Assembly: GCA_027596035.1 (NCBI GenBank)
Contig: JADGJA010000385.1
Location: 1-20,298 of the forward strand
DNA length: 20,298 nucleotides
Direction of reading: 5' to 3'
Source: Thoreauomyces humboldtii
Taxonomy: Eukaryota; Chytridiomycota; Chytridiomycetes; Spizellomycetales; Powellomycetaceae
The stretch's first letter is position 1. Every line of letters begins with the position of its first letter. The notes below the pieces were generated by a model, which saw only the letters and a list, made by a program, of their open reading frames with translations, was not told where the DNA came from and did not search any database. A program made the translations under genes and the position numbers. Shown piece after piece: positions 10,309 through 18,111 of the stretch.

Positions 10309-10953
10309 ATGCAGCAACAGCAGCAACAGCAGAATCCTCTTGACCTCCCGGCCATCCCACCCATCTCCAGCTCAGCCCGTCACGCCGGAATGGCCGCCCA
10401 GGCCGCCGACGTCGACGTCACCGAGACGGGCCTCGTCGAGATCGACACGGTCGCCAACCTCGCCAAGCGCGCCCGGGACAGCGGTGACCTCGATGATGCT
10501 ACTCTAAGGGTCGTTAAGAAACGCCAAGTGCTGGCACACCCCAGGTTTGCGTTGAAGCAACAGGTGGAGCCCCAGTGGGCGACTGCTAGGTTCGCCCAGC
10601 TGGACGCTCGCCTAGACAATATCGCCGCTTGTTTAGACCATATCGCCGCTCGTTTAGACAATTCCGCCGCTCGTTTGGACGCTCTGTCTGGCGTTCAGAG
10701 GAACGCTCCTCGCCGCCTCGTTAACGCAGAGCAACGGGCACTCGTCCCTCTATACGCCGAAACCGGGCCTAACGCCGTTTCCCTCCCTCCCAACGACCTG
10801 AGGGTTCCCACCTCTATGGCTGATTTTGCTGCCAGTGGCATAACGGTGAACGAACTGAACGCTGTCCTGGCTTGGTACAATCTGGCTGACGGTGCGCCGG
10901 CCGCCCTTCCAGCTCGTCGAACCATTCTGCGTAACTTTTGGCTACTCGGCTGA
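10309..10953 (+). CDS. Gln-rich heptad-repeat protein, Mug135-like C-terminus (tentative)
   Basis: Intronless, 214 residues. Start ATG 10309 is chosen because the frame upstream has no other ATG and because the ATG is conserved in the inverted copy. Order: seven Gln directly after Met; a Pro/Ala-rich segment; an acidic/basic stretch (NLAKRARDSGDLDD); four heptads of the LDNIAAR type (residues ~101-127), likely a coiled coil; then VPTSMADFAASG and NELNAVLAWYNL, ending RTILRNFWLLG. The C-terminus (P-x-T, LNAVLxWYxL, LPARRxxLxxF) resembles from memory the Mug135-like C-terminal domain of fungal proteins of unknown function; this is unverified. It sits in the complete arm of an inverted repeat. 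Role unknown; a multicopy or expanding family is plausible. Confidence 0.55.
   Translation: MQQQQQQQNPLDLPAIPPISSSARHAGMAAQAADVDVTETGLVEIDTVANLAKRARDSGDLDDATLRVVKKRQVLAHPRFALKQQVEPQWATARFAQLDARLDNIAACLDHIAARLDNSAARLDALSGVQRNAPRRLVNAEQRALVPLYAETGPNAVSLPPNDLRVPTSMADFAASGITVNELNAVLAWYNLADGAPAALPARRTILRNFWLLG
10606..10689 (+). repeat. 21-base tandem repeat encoding coiled-coil heptads
   Basis: Four units of about 21 bases (core GCTCGTTTAGACAATNYCGCC with variation) encode LDNIAAC, LDHIAAR, LDNSAAR and LDAL. One unit equals one heptad. The whole array is missing from the truncated copy at 11170-11421. Confidence 0.85.
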
Positions 10954-11035
10954 AAGCCTTCTCTCTTCATGGGTTTTAGACTGCTTGTTTTTTACGGATG
11001 AGGCCAGCAAATGACAAGGAAAAGAAGGTAGCGAC

Positions 11036-11091
11036 CGACCAACAAGGGAGGAACCCATGAAGAGAGAAAGCGTTCAGCCGAGTAGCCGAAA
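11036..11091. repeat. Centre of inverted repeat, with third fragment of the gene's 3' end
   Basis: The 56-base spacer between the arms is not unique sequence. Positions 11053-11091 are a third copy of the gene's last codons and 3' flank (stop codon, TGAAGAGAGAA block), in the minus orientation. It is directly repeated with 11148-11188 and inverted relative to about 10937-10976. It is slightly diverged from both, so it is not simple fold-back of one arm. Confidence 0.85.
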
Positions 11092-11517
11092 GTCGCTCTA
11101 CTTCTTTTGCTTGCCATTTCCTCATCCGTAAAAAACAATCAGTCTAAAACCCGTGAAGAGAGAAGGCGTTCAGCCAAGTAGCCAAAAGTTACGCAGAATG
11201 GTTTGACGAGCTGGAAGGGCAGCCGGCGCACCGTCAGCCAGATTGTACCAAGCCAGGACAGCACTCAGTTCGTTCACCGTCATGCCACTGGCAGCGAAAT
11301 CTATCTCGGTGACGTCGACCTTGGCGGCCTGGGCGGCCATCCCGGCGTGACGGGCTGAGCTGGAGATGGGTGGGATGGCCGAGAGGTCAAGAGGATTCTG
11401 CTGTTGCTGCTGTTGCTGCATGGGGTGCAAGAAGATAAGATAGGAATAGAGAGGAAGCAAGTGGAGATGCCAATGGGAACGAAGTCAAGCGTGGGAGCCG
11501 CTCCCAGCTTGCAGAGG
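11092..11517 (-). repeat. Right (internally deleted) arm of large inverted repeat
   Basis: Reverse-complement copy of 10221-11035 lacking about 393 bases of coding sequence. The outer end matches at CCTCTGCAAGC, with a small insertion (GGGAGCG-like) just inside it. The inner end matches at GTCGCT (11092-11097). The 3' flank differs from the left arm by small insertions and deletions. Confidence 0.9.
11170..11421 (-). CDS. Internally deleted copy of the Gln-rich protein, 83 residues
   Basis: Inverted copy of the 10309-10953 gene. ATG 11421 and TGA 11172-11170 are both intact. The product keeps the Met-polyGln/Pro-Ala N-terminus and the C-terminal NELSAVLAWYNL...NFWLLG, fused directly at VDVTEI-DFAASG. 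The missing 393 bases are exactly 131 codons, so the frame is preserved; they contain the acidic segment and all coiled-coil heptads. The breakpoints carry no splice signals, so this is a genomic deletion and not a lost intron. It could be a functional short paralogue, a dominant-negative form or a decaying copy. It lies 198 bases downstream of the RSPH10B-like stop codon on the same strand. Confidence 0.55.
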   Translation of the reverse strand: MQQQQQQQNPLDLSAIPPISSSARHAGMAAQAAKVDVTEIDFAASGMTVNELSAVLAWYNLADGAPAALPARQTILRNFWLLG

Positions 11518-11619
11518 ACGTAAAGATAACACCCTTTCATCACTCTTCAACAACACCCTTCCACATTTGATCATTCTTTTCACAATGCAAATGTTTGCGG
11601 ACAGCAAAGCTGCATATCC
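11422..11619. other. Spacer between the truncated copy and the RSPH10B-like gene
   Basis: The first ~96 bases belong to the right repeat arm (proximal upstream sequence of the truncated copy). The rest, about 11518-11619, should be 3' untranslated sequence of the RSPH10B-like gene. No further gene is seen. Confidence 0.5.
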
Positions 11620-14600
11620 TCACGCAACTTTGGGCACATCCTCCGGTTCTTCTTGTGAAGCCTCCCTCAGCGTCACTCCCCCTGATCTCAACTCCTTGAT
11701 GATCGTATCCTTCTTTATCCACTTCTCATGCGCAACGAGCAGTTGATCGAAACTCGCCCTAACCCTCGCCATGTATGTCTCCAGAACCAAGGCCACTGGA
11801 AACACCCATGAGATTAGACAGATTCGTGTGTGTGAAACCATTTGCTACTTACGCTTGTCCTCCTCCTCTTCGATCTCGATGACCTCCGGTTCCCGTAGCT
11901 CGTCCGTTGGTCCCGTCTCGCTGTCTCCAACGGGATCGCTGGGATCGGGGGGTCCCGCGATCCCGTCACCATCCGAGTCCAGGGCCTCTGTCCCGTCTTC
12001 GTGGGGAGATGCTGGCGAAATGGCTGTCTGAGCGGCAGGTGCTGCTACAACTGAAGCCTCTTTGGTGGATTTCGTGGTGACGGAGTGGACGGGGGCCTGT
12101 AGAGGTTCAGAGTCTTTGTCGAGGCGGAGTAAGGATTTGGGATGCGGAGGTTGCTTCTTCGCCTATCGAAAATGCGGAAGGAGGTTCGATATGTGGAAAA
12201 TGTGGAAACCTCATAGTTCTGGACAACGAGGCCTTACCAGTGATGATCGACCGTCGCCGACCTTATCGCCATCCTTCTCCTTCTCTTTCGCGTTCCTCCC
12301 ACTGGAAGCCGGGCGTGGTAAATCTTTCTCCTTTTCCTTGCTGACAGAATCTGTTGGTCCCGGCGTTCCGCTTCTTTCACCTGGACCACCCACTGAATCT
12401 GTTCCTGACGCGGGAGCAGCAGTTGCAACCGCACTGGCAGGCGTGCTCGCTCCTCCGGACCCCTGACTCGCTTCTTCTGACCGCTCGAGACCGAGCGCAA
12501 TGGGAAGAACTGTCCTCTCGTAGTAATTGGCGTGAATCAAACAAATAGCAGCGTAAACAGCTTCGTACACTTCGTGCGGAACCATCTACGGAGGTCAGGG
12601 TGAAAGGGCGTTTCAGCAGGCAATAAGCGTTCCTCTTGCTTTTTCGGAAGACCTGATCCCACCTCATACTCCAGGTTATAACTGCCACCATTCTCGACCT
12701 GGGCGCCACCCGCAGCGAAGATCTGGATGACTTTCGACACCGTCAAGGGACCATTGGCTTCTTTGCTCAGTAGACCGTACTCGCTCAGCATGAGGAGAAC
12801 CTCCCGCATGGTCATGGTCACATCCCCCTTGCTTCCGGGAAGCGATCGATTTGGACGGGATTGGGCTTTCTGACGGTAGATCGTGTAGATCCGATGCGCG
12901 TATTCAGCGGCCGAGTTCTGTCGACGAGCAACATGCCATGGTTGGTCATCAACTTCCTGGGCGTGATGACTGCCGTCTGAACTTACTTCCGAGAGCTCTT
13001 TTGCTAGAGCGGCAGCTTCGTCGTCAGTCATTGCCAGCTCGACTTTTCGAAGAACATCCTCTTTTATGAACGTGCTGAACCCGGCCGAAAGACCTCTATC
13101 GAACAGTGAGAGGTCGGATTGACCCGCATAGAGCAGATACGAGACCCGTAGCATGTACGAAAGAAAGTCATAAAGAACGAAAGTCGTGCCAGGAGCATGT
13201 GGAGACTGACGGGGGGAGAAACTGTTTGAGTAGGTTTGCCATCGGCTAGAACAGTACCCAAGTACATACCTGATATACATGCTGGTAGCACTGATCGTCT
13301 CGATACTGCTGTGCGTACAGTCTGTTGCAATCGGCTGATGTGAAAGGCGATCAGACACACCGGGAAAAATGTGGGAGAGTGAGGTATCAAAGTCACGCCC
13401 CACCGAGAGTGATCTGCTTGTCCAGCACTCCGCAATCTTTCATGAATCTGCAGAGGTCAACCTGTGACATGATAGCAGGGCCGTCTGCACCGCTATCTGG
13501 CGCTGGCTGCGTGTAGTACGAGTAGATTGATCGGAGTTCCGCTGTGCTATTGGTTAGAAAGGCAGACTGTGAGTGATTGAAGGTGCCAGATACTTACTGA
13601 TATATCTCAGTACAACATCATTGATTTGTTGTAGCTGCACTTCCTCGGAATCGTTCTCCGCGCTTGTGCCCGCGCGGAGCAAGTCTTCGATCCTCAGAGT
13701 GTACGGTCGGTCTGCGCAGATCTTGAAATCAGAACTTCGGACTTGAACTATCAGAGGATCAGGGGCCCACGTGCATTGCCCTTACCATTCTCATACGGCG
13801 CGAGACGCTTGGCAGGCCGATCTCGAATCCATTCCCCGACGTATTGTCTCCCGTTCTCGGAAACATAACTCCCTTTCCCACTCTTGCAGTTGTCTTTCCA
13901 CTCTCCCGTGTATCTTGCACCATTTGCGTACTGAAATACACCGTGCCCATTCCGGCGACCGTTCTCCCAATGACCCGTGTAGGAATTGGAGAGGGGGTAC
14001 TGATGTGGTTTGCTGTTGGGAATAGTCCAGGTGTAAACGCCGAAGCCTGACGGTTGTCCGTTCTGCCCATATCAATCTGAGTCAACCTCTGGTAAACCAT
14101 TGAGCCACGTTTCCTTGCCCCTCCTCGCACCTTCCATTCGCCTTGGTAGGACTCGCCGCGATCCAGCCAGTGCATGACGCCCTTCCCTTCCTTGACATTG
14201 CGTGCCCACTCCCCGTCGTAGACGTTCCCCGAGGCATAGCTCATAATTCCACGTCCATGTTTGAGTCCATCTAGCCACGTTCCATCATAATGAGAGGATC
14301 CGTTTGCGTCGTAAGTCAGTTTGCCCTATCGACTTTTTGTCAGCTCGAGATCGCCGTTCTCTTGATCCCACGATGCGCCCGCACCTGTCCACAGACTCTG
14401 CCGTCCTTCCATTCCCCATCGTACCAAGCTTCCAACACAGGCTCGCAGAACATGATTCCGTTGCCGTGTCTCAGTCCGTTCAGAAGCTGCCCTTCGTACT
14501 TGCAACCGTCTTTCCTGTCGGGACACACCGAAGGCTTGAGTGACGACACTCTCCAAGACGGCCTGAAACCAGGATGGGATTTGGTATCCTGACGCTTACC

Positions 14601-14847
14601 ACGTGTATGTCCCACGTCCCGTTATCTTGTTTCCTTTGAACTCTCCCTGGTATCTGACGCCGTCTTTCCACACGTACGATCCGGTTCCCTCCATGTAACC
14701 CCGGGGAAAGGGTCCCTGGTAGGTGTTCCCGGAGGAGAAGAAGGCGGTGCCATCCCCTTGATACTTTCCATCCTTGAGCTCTGCGCCATCGAAATCGTCG
14801 ATGATGAGCGGTGCGAGGGTGTAGATGTCCAACGTGGGAGTGGTCAT
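11620..14847 (-). CDS. RSPH10B: Radial spoke head 10 homologue B-like MORN protein
   Basis: Axonemal radial-spoke protein that would act in the flagellum. Exons (minus): 14847-14600, 14514-14385, 14325-14131, 14062-13786, 13711-13598, 13541-13404, 13334-13270, 13205-12663, 12585-12238, 12162-11853, 11795-11620; 847 residues, close to animal RSPH10B, and every junction keeps frame. Residues ~25-315 hold about ten MORN repeats (YQGPFPRGYMEGTGSYVW, YEGQLLNGLRHGNG, YDGTWLDGLKHGRG, YTGHWENGRRNGHG, YTGEWKDNCKSGKG). Next comes the part that separates RSPH10B from other MORN proteins: TLRIEDLLRA, ELRSIYSYYTQP, DLCRFMKDCGV, then FVLYDFLSYMLRVSYLLY and a region around VTMTMREVLLMLSEYGLL. A Ser/Gly/Pro and KEKEKD low-complexity insert follows, then an acidic EVIEIEEEDK stretch and a helical LVLETYMARVRASFDQLLVAHEKW tail-like segment (shown here in part). 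The divergent neighbour SRP68 shares its promoter region. Confidence 0.92.
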
Positions 14848-15072
14848 GACTTTGGTGCCGGTGGGGTGGTGCTGCCGCCCTTGCCCTTTGCTCCCAAACG
14901 CGAAACGTAACGCGTTGGATGGACGGCTATGTCAGTTGACTTTTATCGGGAAGGGTGGCTGTGCATCTCACTTCCCCATCGCTCAACCGCCGCACCGAGG
15001 GTTTGGCGTTGACCTCAATCCGAGAATCCCGGGCAGGGAAGGCATCCCGAGATCAGTGCAAGCCTAGTAGTC
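14848..15072. promoter_or_regulatory. Bidirectional promoter of the RSPH10B-like and SRP68 genes
   Basis: Only 225 bases separate the two start codons. A CGCGAAA (14899-14905, matches the fungal SBF site CRCGAAA) lies four bases from ACGCGT (14910-14915, the MBF/MCB site, inside palindrome AACGCGTT). Both are cell-cycle elements in yeasts; their activity here is only inferred. I found no clear X-box (RFX site). Confidence 0.5.
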
Positions 15073-17584
15073 ATGGCAGATATCTCAGACGCAATGGATG
15101 TCGATGACACGCACGAGTCGATCGAACCACTCTTCCTCAATGGTTTGTTCGCGCTTCTCACGATGCTTAAGGCCCTGGAGGTCGCCTTCTCATTCTCGCT
15201 TGCCTCCGTGTCCGACGCTAGTCCTGGCTACTACTACCGAGAGTCGAAACATGCATGGGCTCCGGCATCAGGACTACAGTCGTTACAGGTCGGGGATGTC
15301 ACGATCATCTTCGACAAGGTCGTCTCGGTGACTGAGATGTTTTCCAACTGGCAGGAGCTTCTGCACAGGCAAAATCCGCCGCCTACGAGCTGCTTCCAAG
15401 CTACAGCAAAAGTCGGGCAGCAAAAAGCCATACGTACGGAAAGAGGTCAAACTGGAGGATGTCAAGCATGTCAAGTAGGACAACATTTGGTCGTTGAAAA
15501 CTCCCTATCCCGGGCTTGTTAGCTGACGCATTCGTGGTTTTCCCCAGGCAACTGGAAATCTTGCTGTTCGAGGCAGAGAGAGGCTGGGCGTATGCGATGG
15601 ATTTGAAGGCCGAGATCCGGGACGAGCCTCGCAAGAGGCTTCATATGATCAAGAGGCTGAAGCGGGCCGCGGAGAGCGCACAGAAGTTGAGCGTGATCTG
15701 CGACCGGGTGGCAGATGCCAGGACGAAGCTCGACGTGCAGGTAGGGCAAAGGCGATACTGAAGACGGTGAACACTTTGACGAGCCTATCGATGTAGGCAT
15801 ACGCGTCCTTGATGAACGGGTATATTCTGTTCGAGCATCAACGATGGGAAAGCGCTTTGGACAAGTTTGCGATTGCAAGGTGCATGCGGATCTTTAAGTG
15901 GATTGGAAAAGGAGTCTCGCAAAGCTTTCGACTCAAACTTCGCGCTTCCTTTTGCAGAGCCATTTACCAGCAGCTTGCGTTATCGGGCACTGCCGAACAG
16001 GTGACCATGTGCGAGGCAGCCGTGGACACGATCGATCCAAACATCCGATATTGCGCCTACAGTTTGAAGACGCCCGCAGCACAAACGGCGCCGATAGACA
16101 ATCTCGTGAAATCCCGCGTCGACCTCGGTCTTCCCGCCCTGGCAGCGGACTCAAATGTCAAACGTGAAGATCCGATTGCAACGATAGCTTGGAGAGGGTC
16201 GACTATACCTATCCGTAACCCCAAGCTGCATGAGCTACTTCTGCAGATCCCCCCTCGTGTTGCTGATGTGTCTCAGGCTGGCCCCGCCAAAGCTCAGCCT
16301 AAACTGGACGCTCAACTACAAGAGGTTGATGAGCTTCTGAAGCTGGTTAAGCAAGCGATAGTATTAGCTAAAGGAGTCGTCAGGGAAGATGAGGTGCGTA
16401 GAATGACCTTGTCTAGGCTCGCCAATTCCTATTGTCTTACCTTCTTTTGACTGTGCAGATCGCCGTATCGAAGGTCAAATCTTCCAAAAGCGATCAAATC
16501 TCCGCGCAGCTTCAGCTTGCATTGGCTTTCGTAACGTTCCAGCACATGCTCCTTGTCCTGCGTCGGAATACAATTCGAGTCGGTATCGTATACCACAGAA
16601 TAGCAACACAAAGTTCGACTATCTCTAAAAAGAAGCTGGCTCGGCCGACGGACGCATTGACGATTTACGACGAATCCTTGAAGGTAGGTGCTGGACAACC
16701 GGATGGGCGTGATCGTGCATCCACTGATTCACTACCTGCAGGAGGTCAACGAACTCAGAGCCTTCAGCGTTCTCGACACGGACGTCGGTATGCAAAATTA
16801 TCTGGATGCTACCCTCTGTCTCGTCGATGCAGAAAAGTACGGGCACCCTCGGACCCTGGGGACCTTTTGGGCGAATGGCATAATCTGACCTACCGATGTC
16901 ACTCCAGAGCGCTTTCGGCAGGAGGAGCGTTCGCTACACGGAAAGAACACTCGGAATCCTTGGTGCTTTTCGATCGCGCGTCCGAGTTCGTGGCGCAGGC
17001 GCGCGCGAACGCCGAGGTCGTCGCTCGTCTGGAAGGTTCCGGCGTGGATTCGGGCATCGACGTGGACAAACTGAAGCAGGACATTCAGGCCGTCGACATG
17101 AAGGTCCGCAGTGCAAAGGTTCGGGAACAGGCTAGGGCGTTCTTGGACGAGCGGAAGAACCCGACCGGTGTCAATGCTCTTGAACAAGGGGTCGCGGATC
17201 TCGATTTGAAGGAGAAACCCCCGGTCGTTGAGGTGAGACAATCTTGAGCTGAAACGTCTCATGACAAAATCAGGCTCGCTAATCGTGTCTTGGTTCGTCC
17301 CGCAGCTTCCTCTAGCAGAGCGTCTGGACACTTTTGTCACTTCTTTCGACCCCGCAAACCCCAACCTCGTCGCGTTTCCCCCGAACGTCCGACCCGTTCC
17401 TTACAAGCCCATGTTCTTCGACCTTGCATTCAACGGCATCGACTTTCCCACTCGAAACACTGAACGTCGGGCGGCGGGACTGGGGCGCTTGAAGCGGTCC
17501 GAGGCCGAGGCGAAGACTGAGGAAGAGGCTGACAAGGGCAAAGGCTTGCTTGGCGTTCTTGGAGGGTTCTGGGGACGGAAATAA
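15073..17584 (+). CDS. SRP68: Signal recognition particle subunit SRP68
   Basis: Cytosolic SRP subunit that forms a heterodimer with SRP72, binds SRP RNA and supports targeting of ribosomes to the ER. Exons: 15073-15142, 15222-15288, 15355-15474, 15548-15740, 15797-15879, 15958-16393, 16459-16683, 16742-16836, 16908-17232, 17306-17584; 630 residues, the usual SRP68 length, with all phases consistent. Signatures in order: acidic N-terminus; SRNMHGLRHQDYSRYR followed by FCTGKIRRLR (start of the RNA-binding domain, around residues 30-55); LEILLFEAERGWAYAMDLK; RKRLHMIKRLKRAAESAQKL; AYASLMNGYILFEHQRWESAL; IRYCAYSL; LTIYDESLKEVNELR; and near the C-terminus FPPNVRPVPYKPMFFDLAFN, the SRP72-binding region type. 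Donors are mostly GTAGGN, GTGAGN or similar; donor 15289 (GTCGGG) is weak but is required by frame. Stop TAA at 17582-17584. Confidence 0.95.
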
Positions 17585-17769
17585 GATTTCGGAATATCTG
17601 GTCCCGAAAACTCTTTTTTCTCAAAAAGTCGATCACTCGAGAATCCTGGGGAAGCAAGCAAACCATGCAAGTGTGTGATATAAATTGGTAAGAAAAAAGA
17701 AGAGAAATGTCTACAGGGTGGAAAGGCACCCTGTTTCCAGAGAGAAGTCCGATGTTATTTTTCCCTTCA
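17585..17769. other. Short convergent spacer between SRP68 and septin-like gene
   Basis: 185 bases between convergent stop codons; both 3' untranslated regions must lie here and may overlap. AT-rich sequence near 17675-17710 (ATATAAATTGG, A-runs) could act in poly(A) site formation. No gene is seen. Confidence 0.5.
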
Positions 17770-18079
17770 TCATCTTCTCTTCCCGCCGTATCCATCCTCG
17801 TCGCTCGGCCTCCTGCTTCCACCGCCCGAGACGAGACTCGTGGAACTTCCGTGGTTCCCGTTCCTACCGAGACTCGGAGTTCCAGGTGGACTCGTCGTCG
17901 GGGTCGAGTTGAGACTTCCCGCGTTGCTGGCCTTGCGGTTGAAGAGACTGTTGAGGAACTTTCCTCCGCCGGCTCCCTTGCCGGTATCCTGACGCTGCTG
18001 CGAGCTCTGGTTCTGATACGAGTAAGACTGTTGTTGTTGCTGTGTCTGTTGTTGAGACGGGTATTGGTACTGCTGCTGC

Positions 18080-18111
<32 letters not shown>

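Larger units (their letters stand above)
10221..11035 (+). repeat. Left (complete) arm of large imperfect inverted repeat
   Basis: This arm runs from CCTCTGCAAGC at 10221 through the complete Gln-rich gene to GTAGCGAC at 11028-11035. Its reverse complement recurs at 11092-11517. Over the first ~117 coding bases the two arms differ at four positions by my count. About 90 bases of upstream sequence and about 80 bases of 3' flank are shared too, so the duplicated unit includes proximal promoter and 3' sequence. I see no target-site duplication at the outer ends. Confidence 0.9.

Noticed and set aside
11296..11305. Short copy as a retrocopy that lost an intron
   Set aside because: The missing segment of the long copy has no GT/AG ends, is coding in frame, and the upstream flank is shared, which argues for genomic duplication and deletion.
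10221..11517. Inverted repeat as terminal repeats of a DNA transposon
   Set aside because: The arms contain the gene itself and nearly meet at the centre, with no transposase and no target-site duplication seen; it is better described as an inverted gene duplication.
13759..14847. MORN block as a phosphatidylinositol phosphate kinase or junctophilin
   Set aside because: No kinase or membrane segment follows; the downstream sequence matches the RSPH10B arrangement.
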